Below, in pieces: positions 23,187-34,861 of a stretch of 64,000 nt of DNA. Within the stretch, counting starts at the first letter, position 1; the number at the start of each line of letters is the position of its first letter. The notes below the pieces were generated by a model. The model made no database searches. It was not told the DNA's origin and was given only the letters and a program-made list of their open reading frames with translations. This DNA is from Toxonevra muliebris (lineage: Eukaryota > Arthropoda > Insecta > Diptera > Pallopteridae): the NCBI GenBank assembly GCA_963691655.1, contig OY829329.1, positions 51,623,279 to 51,687,278 of the forward strand, given 5' to 3'. Made by a program: the position numbers and the translations under genes.

Positions 23187-24645
23187 TAATTTTCAACAAC
23201 CAAATGTCAAATGTGTGTGCCCCTTAAGTGGCGCCACATTGCTGCTCATACAAAAAAAAGTTCACCAATTGAATTGAATCAGCATTAGCAAGATTTCAGC
23301 AGCCAACGGGCACAATCCACCAGCTTCAACACCACTATCTACAACAACGAAAGTAAAAGTACCGGAAGTGTATTTGGCTCCTTTGTTAAATTATAACAGT
23401 ATGGCAACTTTGCCATGAGCTAAGCCAGTAATATCTTTTAGCTGTTGTTGTTGCAAATTCATCGTCCTCATACTGTGAGAGTGTGATAGTGTATTAGGTT
23501 ATTTTCTTTAACGCATGGTAGTGGTTAGTGTTTTTATTTATTTTTGTGAATATCTCAAGTGCGCCGCGAACCAGTTATTTTAATTAAAGATGAAACTTTG
23601 TTATATATATTTTCACATGAGCAATACATTATATTTATTAATAAACTCGAATTTTAATTAGCAACTGTTTAATAATTATTATTAATTTTAAAAGAAATTA
23701 TTGTAAATAGATTACACAATGGGAAATTGTATTAAGATCAAGTTAAGTCATTGTCGCCAAATTTAAAGTTTTGTTTGTGTGCAATACTTAGTGGATTTTA
23801 ACCAAGTAATATTGGAATAATCAATGGTACTACAATTACACTTGAAATGTATTATGACCAGGAGAGAGACACCGGGAATTACTTACTTATCAGTAGGGCC
23901 ACCTATACTGGCAAGGCCAATTTCAAGTATTGAAGCCGGGAGGCGCAAAGGTGCGTACTGATACCAGGGAAGAATTTTCAAATATCGAGCCGCGTATATC
24001 AGGCGTCATTGAAGGTTACTTGCATGCCGGATAAATTAAAGCGAAAAAATGCCAAGAAGAAAAATGTACTAGGCCTTTTGCCACAACCGATTTATTTTCG
24101 TATAAAGGCTAAAGACCCATCACGTCCTGCATACATTGTAATGGACAGATACCACTTTGACATTCTAGGACTCAGGCGAATTAGATAGAAATGTAATGGA
24201 GAATTTCACATTGCTTTGGGATATATTTTTCTATTCAGCGTCAATGAGGAAGTGAAAATAAGGAGAATAGTAACAAATATGTTGTCATGTTGAGTAAATG
24301 TGAAAGAAGAGACGACCTAATTTTCGTTGAACGAATCAGGTCCAGAAGGATTTGACCACAGTGGCACCTGTGTGTGCATAACTGAGATGATTGGAGTAGG
24401 TGAAGATTTGCAGTCAAAGTAAAAGTGTTGCCAAGGCTCCTAACTATAGAGAATAAGTCCAACCTCTGCTGGGTAAGCCACATTGGACATATGGATAAAA
24501 CTGTTTCAGTGAAAATAATTTTAAGCTCGAGAACACTTAAAGACAGCAAAGACGAGGGTGATCTTTTCAATTCTTTCTTTTAGAAATTAGACGTCCTTAA
24601 AGTATTTGGTGTTTGGAGTTTGAAATTACGTTCGAAATTTACATG
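23187..24645. other. Intergenic upstream of lipase 1
   Basis: It should contain the lipase 1 promoter, but I could not identify a convincing TATA box and initiator pair for the tentative start. The 24241-24570 minus frame (109 codons) has no recognised domain. A GC-richer patch near 23870-24170 may be an old repeat, not identified. Confidence 0.4.
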
Positions 24646-24923
24646 AATCAATAACTTGTAATAGTTTTGTTCTGATTTCTTGTCCATTAGTATGAAAAAA
24701 ATGGAAATATCTAAAAAAAAAAAAACTGATGTAAAATAATTTGGATCATATTTAAACTATACCAAAGCTCTGAGTTTTTAGTTTTTGAAGAAATGATAGC
24801 AAAAATTTCGCGCGAAATTATGTTCCAAATTATTTTACATGAGTTTTTTATTTTCAGATATTTCCAATTTTTTTCATACTGATGGACAAGAAAACAGAAC
24901 AAAACTATAACAAGCTATTGATT
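24646..24923. mobile_element. Foldback MITE with about 104-bp arms
   Basis: The left arm 24646-24749 and right arm 24820-24923 are near-perfect inverted copies. Both contain TAGTTTTGTTCTG, CTTGTCCAT-AGTATGAAAAA and GTAAAATAATTTGGA. The 70-bp spacer includes a small palindrome around AAATTTCGCGCGAAATT. It has no coding capacity. The target duplication is not readable. Confidence 0.75.
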
Positions 24924-25062
24924 TATATAAAAGAAAATATATTTGATAGGGCTCTTTCAGTTTTCAAAACAGATTATTTATTGACTTAAAAGTATAATTT
25001 TTTTTGATTTGCTTTATGCAACAAAAACAGAAACACTGAATGTGGGGTCTTTCTTCATTTAA

Positions 25063-25467
25063 GGGCACCTTCTGGTCTAGCGCCCTTGAATTTGATGAGT
25101 TTTTAGGTTTTTTTTTTAAATGAAATAATGAGCAATAGTATTTAAACTTTGTAGATATATTTTATACCTTAAACAATGTACAAAAATAATAAAAAAAAAA
25201 AATTATAATTTTAAGTAAACTAAAAAAATTAAGTATAGTAAAATTTTAGACGAATCGGTTGAGTAGTTTTTGTTTTTTGTGTCCCACCGTGCAGAAAAAT
25301 ATAGTTTCGAGATAAACGAGTTTTAACTTCGGTCGGCCCTTTTACCTGCTTCTGCGCTCACCTGCTAAATAAGCTGTGGAAGTCGAAATACTGGAAATAT
25401 TGATACGAAATATAAAGATATATATAAAAAAAAAATTTTTTTGAAAAATCTAAACCAGAAGGTGGCC
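25063..25467. mobile_element. TTAA-flanked MITE, 405 bp (piggyBac-like insertion)
   Basis: The left end GGGCACCTTCTGGTCTAG and inverted right end GGCCACCTTCTGGTTTAG are flanked on both sides by TTAA (25059-25062 and 25468-25471), the target of piggyBac-type elements. An internal motif, GTTTCGAGATAAACGAG at 25303, recurs in the element at 26176-26962. It encodes no protein. Confidence 0.65.
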
Positions 25468-25689
25468 TTAATTGATTTTAATTATTTTATCTTTTTAAAA
25501 AATGGGGTCATATTTCATTACAAAATTATACCCTTGCGGCCATTATAATTTTCCCATTATTATTTTTTTTTTTTTTGGATCTTTTTTCATTTATTTTTGG
25601 GGTTTTTTTCATTACTTTGGAGTTATATTTTATTTTAATAATTGGGGCCATATTTCATTAAGAAAATAAACCCCAATTTCGGGGTCTTT

Positions 25690-26130
25690 TTTAATTTTCG
25701 GTTTGGGCTCATTTTTCATTGGGACCAAATTTCAAGGAACCGCGCAGCGCAGCAAACTGTTTTCATTTCGCCTATCAAGTCAATCTATGCTTTATGGCTT
25801 TGAAACATGTGCTGGATATATGGACTATTCAAGTTTTCATAAGCTGATGCCTATTAACAATATTTTGGTCGGACACAGGCGCAAATTCCAGCTTCAGAAG
25901 TAGAATACAGCAAGCCGGAAAAATGCACTAAGGTGCGGAGAAGGAAGTTTTCTTAGATGGGCTACGTCTTGTGCAGACAACTTGATGTAATTTCGAGAAT
26001 CGCTATTGACTGAAATGCTCAAGGGAATTAAAGAAGAGGGCGACAAGCGAATACATGGAAACAACTTTAAGAAATCGAAGCTCGTTCTATGAATCTAAGA
26101 AGTGGAGTGATTCGAATAAAGATTTAGTGT
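25690..26130 (+). mobile_element. LINE ORF2 3' scrap (RTE/CR1-like)
   Basis: A short frame reads SMLYGFETCAGYMDYSSFHK followed by LMPINNIL, resembling the LLYG-ETW and later linker blocks at the C-terminal side of RTE/CR1 reverse transcriptases. Downstream, shifted frames give KGIKEEGDKRIHGNN, like the basic tail of such ORFs. It is frame-shifted and truncated. Confidence 0.4.
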
Positions 26131-26175
26131 GTGATTGAAGTAGAAAACAGGAAATAAGGTATATATTAAGTTTAA

Positions 26176-26962
26176 GGGGCTATGTATACTTGTGCTCGAG
26201 AAAAAATGGCATTTTTACTATTTTTTTTTTGGAAAACAACACTATTTGTTTTAAAAACTGAACGTCTCTTTATTTATACATGTCATAAGGTCTTTCATGA
26301 ATTTTTTCAAAAGAAAATATTTATAACTGGAGTCACTACAGCCGATGTGCCAAAACACAAATTTCCCGTCATCTCTCGCGGTGAGCATGATAAAGAAGGA
26401 ACTGCTTATCTGAAATACAAAAAACAAAACAGAAAAACTGTGGTTTGTACCTTCACGATCTGAGTGAGCGAAGCATTTTGCAGAATTAACTTTTTTACAA
26501 AAATGGTGATCGTTTTTCTGGAAAGTTTAATTTTTGAACGTCTGAACTTTCGGTTTTTGCAGCAAAAACAAAAAGTTTAATATATAAACAGGTTAATGAA
26601 CAAATGTAGTCATCACAACAACAATGTATATAGAGACGGGCAAATCAGACGGCCGTTTCGGAATCCGCCACAATTCCTCATCAGTGATCTTAGTGATAGT
26701 TCTTAATCTTTCAATATCCAATATAAGCTAATAATATTGCAACCGCACTTTTTGAAAAAAAAAGTTTCGAGATAATCGCGTTTAAACTTTCGGCACCATG
26801 TCGGAGTTAGTTGGAGGTAGCGCGCTGTTGGCAGCTGTAACTTTGCTTCTAGTACACAGATTTCTATGAAATTTGGAGAATGTTTTCTCAAGAGAATGTA
26901 CTTTGAGAAAATGCAATAAAAAATTTCTTTTTTTTTCGGCCAACACAACTGTATATAACCCC
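26176..26962. mobile_element. TTAA-flanked TIR element, 787 bp
   Basis: The left end GGGGCTATGTATACTTGTG and inverted right end GGGGTTATATACAGTTGTG are flanked by TTAA (26172-26175 and 26963-26966). It contains GTTTCGAGATAATCGCG at 26764, the same core motif as in the 405-bp element 700 bp upstream, which suggests a related family. No transposase was recognised. The open frame 26182-26463 is without motifs. Confidence 0.65.
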
Positions 26963-26966
26963 TTAA

Positions 26967-28796
26967 ACTATTACTTTAACCTATTTATGGTTGTATAAAA
27001 TTAACGACTCAGTTAATTTTATGAACGATTACCTAATAATAGAAGAATGCAACGTTTACTTAATACGGCGGACTTCACCACACACATTTCATGATCGTGA
27101 TGATGATGCATCCATACGATACCACAAAATTCAAGCTTGGTACGACTACCATGCACAGTTTGCGTGGATTTATCTCTAGGAAACAAGCTACACACGCTAA
27201 CGCTATTGAATAAACGTGATGAGCTTGTTTATGATCATATTAATGCTTCATAGCCATAAATGAAACACAAAAATGCACAATACTTGAAATGCAAGCGAGA
27301 TACATCACCAGCACGTTCAACAAACTACTTACTGCTGTCCACCTACAGTTGTTGGTTAAAATAAAAGCGAGGTTTCTTCCTCGCCGCCGAAAGCCGAACG
27401 CGTTGTTCCGTTTGAGAAATTGGCACATTGCCATTTCCAACTATGAATCTTGCAGTTACAACTTTTTCATTTCATTTTCTTTTCGGTTTTTTCTTTTTGT
27501 TTTGATTGCATCAAATAAATTTATTTGTTACATTTTTTATTTTATTTTTTGCTGTGGCTTCAAAAATTGCAACATATTTTTTTAGTTTTAATTCGTATTT
27601 TTTGTTCGTTTGGTTTTTGTAGGTATGTTTGTGGCTAGGTACAAGCATGTGTGCATATGTTGTAACGAGTAACCGGTATATATTTTTTCGTTTCATAGTT
27701 CAACACATTTGTTTTCATTTTTATATAGTATGTAGTATGTTGTCATGAAAAAATGTCTAACGAAAGTCAATGTTGTTTTTTGTGGTTTTCTGGTTGTTTA
27801 AATTTTGTGTGTGTGTGTGTCTCTTATTACTTAGTTATGAATTTTCATTTTGGGTTACAGACATTTTTGAATATGTGCTCCCCATAAGTATTATAAAAAC
27901 AGAAATCTCTAGTGACTTGTAAATTGAATTGTTACCGATTAATACATAATAAATGACAACACTAGCTTACAGGTAGCGCTCAAGCCCGAGTCACTGCTAA
28001 CTTTATGTACCTGTACTTACAGAGTTTCAAATTTACTTTTGGGTTATGTGAGTTTAAGTTTTTAACGTAAAAATAATACTACAGCCACTTGTATTCGCAT
28101 ATGTATTTTTTCTGTTCAGTTCACTTTTTGCATATTCATAAAATTTTCTGCACTGCAACATTTATGGAATTTTTTAATTAAAAAACAAAAAAACAAATAC
28201 TGGTTTCATAGTTTCAGTTAAATGACACTACACCACACATAAAGTAGTAGACAAAATATTATTACTTACTTTGGGAGTATATGCAGAGTTAATCCAAGGA
28301 ACTTTATTTTAATTTAAAAATAAACTTTCTTTACCAAATTTTTTAAAATCCTAAAACTCTCGAATGCGTACTTAATTTTTGTCTATGATTTAGGGCAGAT
28401 GCAGTTCAAAGAGTGTAGTGTAGGGGGAAACCAGTTTCAACATTCCCTTACACACTAAACAGAGAAAATTCAGCATCGACAGATTCGTGATCAGCAAGTC
28501 AAAATCATCAAGTTATACGGTGTTAGACCGATAATTGAGTACTACCCAAAGAGAAGAGCGCTCCTGTTATTTTGCAAGGTCCTAATTGGTCCCAATACCC
28601 GAACCTAATTATTTCTACTTCGGAGGGTGTTTTTTTCTGTATGTATATTTTTATAGTTTGAATAGTATTCAGACTATAAAATAATACATTTTACTCATAC
28701 GGTCAATTTTTTTAATATTTTTTGAGCATATCAGGTTTACAAGTAAGCTTAAGAAAATCCTAAAGTTTCAAAGAACACTGTTGTTCGTTTTCCAAT
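26967..28796. other. Intergenic with a short (GT)n tract
   Basis: Mostly AT-rich, with a slightly GC-richer patch around 27370-27440 and a (GT)7 tract near 27806. Overlapping frames on both strands at 27240-27585 mirror each other and lack motifs. A 49-codon stretch near 28460-28605 (containing IRDQQVKIIKLYGVRPIIEY) is unrecognised. Confidence 0.4.
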
Positions 28797-29879
28797 ATGC
28801 CAGTTAGAGGTCAAACCAGGAACGAGCAGGAGCCTTCCTTTTTACTATGTCGCTCCAAAAAAGGCCTTAAGTTCTTGTATCGTAGACAGAATATAAGATT
28901 ACAACTCGAAGCTGGAATTGGCGTGATATTGAGTACCAAAAGAGCACGTGAAGAGCTGGTCATCACGGTTGGGGATCATAACATCACCTCGTGTCCACAC
29001 ATTAAGTACTTAGGAGTACTTATATATTCTAGAATGACTTTCAAGGATCACCTGAAAGCTGTTAGTGGAAAAGCAGCACGAATAAACAGCGCATTAACAC
29101 GCATCATGCCGAATATAGGAGGCCCGCGTGAGGGCAGGCGCCGGCTGCTTTCAACGGTTACTACGTCAGTAATCTTGTATGCAGCACCTATCTGGGCGGA
29201 CAGCAAGAAAACACACCAGAAGGATATCCGTGCGATATATAGGCTCAGTGCCCTGAGGGCTGTTAGTGCGTATCGCACAGTATCGGACCATGCAATTTGT
29301 GTCATACCAAGTAAGGTGCCCATAGATTTACAGGCACAAGAGATGAGGCGGTTATATGGCCGTGACACAAAATCAACCGAAGTCATAAGAAGAGAAGAAA
29401 GACAGCGTACCATCATGGAATGGCAGCGAAGATGGGAGTCATCCGAGAATGGTCGATGGACCTACAATCTCATTACGGATATAGAAGAGTGGATATCACG
29501 CAGACATGGTGAACTGAATTACCACATTACGCTGGCCTGTAACCATGGGTGCTTCAAGCAGTACTTGCATAGAATCAACACCGGAGAAGGAGACCCGTTT
29601 TGCCCAAGATGCCCAGAGGAACGGGAGAACGCGCAGCATATACTTTTTATATGCCCACGTTTTAACAAAAACAGAGATGAGCTGAAGAAAGCCTTTGGAG
29701 AACCCCCTACAGAAAGGAATCTGACGACACAGATGTGTAACACAGCGGAAAAATGGAATGCAGCATGCAAGGTAGCTGCAGATATGATGACCGCTCTGTA
29801 TAATGCAGAACGTGCGCGCAAAGTCGAGCGCACGGCAAATACTACAAATATGGAGCCAGATATCGTCAACCGACGATAA
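28797..29879 (+). CDS. R1-clade LINE ORF2 C-terminal portion
   Basis: A 360-codon uninterrupted frame that is a 5'-truncated reverse transcriptase. From about residue 55 it follows the R1 pattern: ITVGDHNITSCPHIKYLGVL, then MTFKDHL, SALTRIMPNIGGPREGRRRL, LYAAPIWADS and LSALRAVSAYRTVSDHA. Near the end is the CCHC knuckle of this group (CPRCPEERENAQHILFIC), expected to bind nucleic acid during target-primed reverse transcription. The first 40 residues do not fit the family, so the element joins foreign DNA around 28870-28910. The catalytic YADD region is missing, so it cannot act alone. Canonical R1 sits in 28S rDNA, but there is no rDNA here. It stops 50 bp before an assembly gap. Confidence 0.85.
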   Translation: MPVRGQTRNEQEPSFLLCRSKKGLKFLYRRQNIRLQLEAGIGVILSTKRAREELVITVGDHNITSCPHIKYLGVLIYSRMTFKDHLKAVSGKAARINSALTRIMPNIGGPREGRRRLLSTVTTSVILYAAPIWADSKKTHQKDIRAIYRLSALRAVSAYRTVSDHAICVIPSKVPIDLQAQEMRRLYGRDTKSTEVIRREERQRTIMEWQRRWESSENGRWTYNLITDIEEWISRRHGELNYHITLACNHGCFKQYLHRINTGEGDPFCPRCPEERENAQHILFICPRFNKNRDELKKAFGEPPTERNLTTQMCNTAEKWNAACKVAADMMTALYNAERARKVERTANTTNMEPDIVNRR

Positions 29880-29929
29880 AACCGAACAGAATTGGACTGA
29901 AACCAATACTGACGATTGAGTATTAAGCT

Positions 29930-30129
29930 NNNNNNNNNNNNNNNNNNNNNNNNNNNNNNNNNNNNNNNNNNNNNNNNNNNNNNNNNNNNNNNNNNNNNNN
30001 NNNNNNNNNNNNNNNNNNNNNNNNNNNNNNNNNNNNNNNNNNNNNNNNNNNNNNNNNNNNNNNNNNNNNNNNNNNNNNNNNNNNNNNNNNNNNNNNNNNN
30101 NNNNNNNNNNNNNNNNNNNNNNNNNNNNN
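29930..30129. other. Assembly gap, 200 N
   Basis: A run of exactly 200 N, a placeholder length. The true distance is unknown. It directly follows the R1-type ORF, so a repeat probably broke the assembly. Frames crossing it are artefacts. Confidence 0.99.
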
Positions 30130-31147
30130 CACCTGCCAGTGTCTCAATGCCAATTGAGAATACGTATTATCTGTCAAAAAACAGAAAAATTGTCTTTGTA
30201 ACGTACGCGTCCTGCCAATTATCACGCCAATTCATTTTCAACAAAATGTAGACGCTGGGTTATAAGCTTTTTTCTGACAACGGAGTTATTAATTTTGATT
30301 TTTGTACGTGAGAGTATAAGAGAGAGAGAGAGAGAGAGAGAAAGAGTCAGACCATAGAGGAATCCATTTTATCAGATTTACAGTTAAACCTAAAAACATC
30401 CCAAAATGCCATAAACCTGATGCGAGAGATGGAATGAAAGCATTAAGCCTCCCATCCATGTCTTCGGCTTAGAAAGTTATGAACAAATTTCTCTAAAACC
30501 AAAACTACTACCGAAATAGTTGGGGTATGTTTTTTACTACAGACCCATATTCATCTATCTTTCTATTCACTGTTTTGTCATAATTGATCCATGTTATTTT
30601 TACCATATTCTGTAACTTTTTCATTGCAGTTTTTATATTTCTAGACATTTATTGCAGCATACCGCTTGGGAGAAGGTCCAAAACGCTTCTACTCGTAGGC
30701 CTAGAAATGCATTTGCATTTCCTGTTTAATTTTTGCGAGAAAGAGGAAGGAAGTCATATTAATGATAATTTTACAATCCTCAGAGATTTATGGGAGTGAG
30801 AGAGAGTGAGAGACTGGCAGACTAGTTATACATTAATAACTCTCAGATCGTTCAAAATAAATAGAATAGATAAATAGAAGTAATTTCCCAGACACCGTGA
30901 AAGAGCTTGAAATCGTTATTCGTGTAGTGCTACATTAGAAAGGATCCCTAGCTGATATATATTTACTTATGATACCTACTGTTACGACAACATTCATCAG
31001 TTTTGTTAATACCTAGTAGTGATGAATCGATATCAAGTATTACAAAAGTTTGCTATTATCCATAGGGTTTTATTGATATTACACACAATTTTTTTAAAAA
31101 GTTATTTATACATACAAAAAGTGTACTATAATTTTAACCGCTTCTGT
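30130..31147. other. Intergenic with a (GA)n microsatellite
   Basis: It contains a dinucleotide run at about 30319-30346 (AG repeated at least 11 times) and a second GAGAGTGAGAGA patch near 30797. No gene is supported. Confidence 0.6.
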
Positions 31148-31155
31148 ATACACAT

Positions 31156-32594
31156 TAGGCCGGGGCGACTTGGCAACCGATACCATGCCGTCGAAATTAT
31201 GATTTCTCTTGTCCTTACGAACAAAAAATCCTTCTACGACATAGGTCTAAAATTAATTTCGAGGCTCCGGAATTTGATTTTTATGGAAATGCTCGTTTTA
31301 TATAGAATTTTTTAGACACTTGGAATATTTGTAATTATTTTTTCTGTGAAAATTGGTAGGTACTCGGGGGTTTTTTCGTACGAGAAGTTCATTTTTGAAA
31401 TTTATTTTAACTCAAGCGTCCGATAGGGGGCGCTATCGAAAATTTTCGTAAAATTTATTTTATGGTTTTGAGTGCTAATTTTATCCAAAAGCACAAATTT
31501 TTTTCATTTTCTTACTTCATTCATTTATTACACTGGGCAACAGCCAAAATCAGACTGGCGATTTGACATATAATTTTGAGTAATTTGGAGTCGTTGATCT
31601 CGAATCTTCGAGATAATGGTACATGAAATCATGAAAATGACTTTAATAAGACTGTACCAGGACATTCTCAATTTATTTCTTATCGTTGTTGGTGTCTATA
31701 GAAAAGTTGTTTGGTAGAAAAAGAAGCACATTTTTCGTGAATATAAGAATCTTACATCTAAGCTCCATACCGCAAATTTTGGGAATTTTTTAGGTACAGC
31801 TTTGAACAATATTGCCTACAGGCTAAAGAAATGATAAAAGTATTATAGAGTGTTTGAGAAAAAGTTTGCTTATCAAAAAGTATCGGGAGGTCCTAGAATA
31901 TCAAAACACTCTCCATTTTCTTGAAAAAATTACCTCACAAGGTATGACCAGTAAAAAGGAATTATAAAAAAAAAATTTTTCAAGGGTTAATTTTTTTTTA
32001 AAATGTTGGATTTAGGTAATTTTGACCTTCGGTAACCCTAACTACGTTTCAACATTTGTGGAACATTTTTTACCAAAACCTAATGATAGGTTTCGCGATC
32101 GTTTACCCGGTATAGTCGTATATCGAATAGAGGCTTCATATAACACCCCAAAGGGCGGGTAGGGAGGGTTGGTAGAGTATTTGTGTCTAAGTAATTTTTT
32201 CCTTCCTTCCATAATAAACAACTTTCTCATAGCTATGAGACATGTACAAAGTAAAATAAAACATTTTTTGTATTGGTCCCACGTATACCAAAATTATGGG
32301 TTTCGGCCCCCATACCGGAAATCTCAAACGTGATAGAGAAAATCTGAGTACATGTTCAGATTCAGCGACCCTAAATTACCCTTATCTATTCGACATTTGA
32401 AATTACAAAAATTCCAACTGCCTTGAAAATTCTATGCCAACCGAACATTTTCCATAAAAATCAAATTCCGGAGCCTCGAAATTTATTTTAGACCTATGTC
32501 GTGGAAAAACTTTTTGCTCGTAATGACAAGAGGAATCATAATTTCGACGGCGCGGTATCGAAAAATGTAAGTCCATACAAATCGCCCCGGCCTA
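31156..32594. mobile_element. 1.4-kb TIR element with perfect 8-bp target duplication
   Basis: The left end TAGGCCGGGGCGACTTGG and inverted right end TAGGCCGGGGCGATTTG are flanked by identical ATACACAT at 31148-31155 and 32595-32602. Inverted similarity reaches about 150 bp inward, with shared CCGGAATTTGATTTTTATGG and GACATAGGTCTAAAAT. The interior (about 31300-32420) has no recognisable protein, so it appears non-autonomous. An 8-bp duplication suggests a hAT- or P-like mechanism. Confidence 0.8.
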
Positions 32595-32602
32595 ATACAC
32601 AT

Positions 32603-34850
32603 ACATCGAACTAATTTAAAATCAAAATTAAATGTTTTGCTTTATACAAATAAAAAAAAATATTTCTGGGAAATTCCACGTATTTTTCACTCTAGTAATT
32701 CCTTCAGTTTTTTTTTTTTACTTTTCTTAAAATAAAATCAATACGATTTGACAATTTTTTGCTGCTTTGGTTTTAACTTTTTCACAATTTCACGCTAATT
32801 CAATGAATTGTCACAATTAGTATTACTTAATACTGTTAGGTCTGACTAATCATTACCGGTAACTACTTATACTTTTTTTAAAATAACTCAAAAAAACAAA
32901 TACTGTAGCTACCTATTTACAACTTACGAGTTAAGTATCGCAATATTTTTCTGATTCAACGACATGTACACACTCATGTTTGAGCTCTTGGGTTTGCTTA
33001 TGTTAATGTTATCTGTACGTATTTTTACGCTTCGTTTCATTTCAATTCAGTTCAACTGTAATGTTATTATTGCAGGTATATCATCTGTAATACATACACG
33101 TTTGTTATATAATCAGTAATTTTTCATAATTGAATATCTAAGTATTTGAAAATTTGTAATCGAATTATAACATCGAAACCATTTCTTGACAACTTATTAC
33201 TACATAATAAATAATTAGGAAGATTGATATTAGTTTGGGTAATACATTGGATTTTATTTTAGAAATATGTGCAAATAATTGTTTCTTAATCCATTCTGGA
33301 GTTAAATAATGTATTAGTTTTCATGTAAAATAATCATAACTAGAAGAGGACCAAAAATGGTGATAACAAAGAAAATAGGAAGTATCAAAAATTTCTATTT
33401 CCAATGAATACTTAAATATGCAATAAAAAAGTAATTCACACATCCTCTCAAAAGATTCAACAGAAAGATAATTTGCTCTAGAAATTTTCCATTTGATTTG
33501 TTGTTTTCTTTAACAATTTCCATTAAAAATATTAACGCCAACAAAGTCCAGCATAAATGCTATAATCGTTGACTGCTTTGTTGCCCGCCATCATATTTTA
33601 TATTATTTATGTACGCCACTTTTGTTTGTTTGGTTGTTTGTTTACAAACAAACCTCAAATAATTACAAATAATAATGCATAAATTCATAAAATACTAGCG
33701 AAGCGTGTCAATTGCATGCTTTGTGTGGCTTTGTCTTCAGCTTCAGCTAAAACTTTAACGTCACACTCGGACATTAGTTCAATAAACCAAGATCTTTTTT
33801 ATAAATTGCAAAATACAATAAAATATAGTAAACAAAAATACGAAAGAAGAAATGGTAAATGATGAACAAAACGTGCAGACAGACATACAGACAAATCGAC
33901 CGTTAGCTAGACATGCACACAAGCTTTTCCACTCTTTAGCCGCATTTCCGGCGTTTCAGTATTAACTCATAATTGTTTGTATTATAATTTTTTTTTACCT
34001 TTATTTTTTATTTTTGTTAAATCATTTTGCACCTATGTAAAAAATTTCATGTATTTTTCTGGTTGTTATTCCGGCATTTTTTAAATATTTTACATATGTA
34101 AGTATTGCATTTCATAAGGAAGTTTTTGTTTTTTATTTTTATATTTATAGCTATCTTATGCTGAGTTGCTTTTTTTGTTTTGCTAATCATTTATATTGCT
34201 TTGCATGAAGGAAGTATGATTTTCGTCAAGATGTTATGAATTTTCATTTAATTTTTAAGTACCTACTGTCTGGGTTGCTGATTGGTTGGTTTATGTGGCT
34301 GATCCGCAGCAGTCCTCACGTAGATCATAATTAGTGGCTTTGTGCCGTTTTAATATCACTACTTCTCCTAACGATAAATAAGATGAATGTTGTGTTAAAT
34401 CCACTTTGTTTAGTTGAGGAAGTTAAGGAGATTTTTTGGTTTGATGGCCGAGAGATCTGATAAGTCTAGAAAATAGGCTCCCACGGCAGAAAGGAAGTAA
34501 ATTATTGCAAAAGGAAGTAAATTATTGTTTCCATATTTTAGCAGTTTCCGCAACGTCTACAATGGTTATTGAAAGGTATTTGCAGTATCTCTGCATGAGT
34601 TCCTATAGGCCAAAGGCCTACGTGTATCGTATACCGGCCAGGTCACACGGGATGTGAGTTTTCTTCATCTTTTGCTAGCTAAGGAGTGGCAGTGCAGGTA
34701 GATGCTTTTCATAATCGATATTCTGACCAAGTTTTTCCTACTGTGGCATACATGAAGAGCTATATCATCTTCTATATTACACTCAATGGGAAAATATATA
34801 CTTTCTACTCTTGGCAATAAAAATTGGAATTGATTGCATCTAGGGTAAAT
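32603..34850. other. Intergenic, AT-rich
   Basis: No gene, RNA gene or paired termini were recognised. A short direct repeat, AAAGGAAGTAAATTATTG, occurs twice near 34491-34525. Confidence 0.5.
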
Positions 34851-34861
34851 CCTATCCTAGC

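Noticed and set aside
29048..29906. Minus-strand frames opposite the R1 LINE ORF
   Set aside because: They are shadows of the real plus-strand frame, which carries conserved RT and CCHC motifs.
29916..30251. Open frames across the N run
   Set aside because: They consist of undefined bases from an assembly gap.
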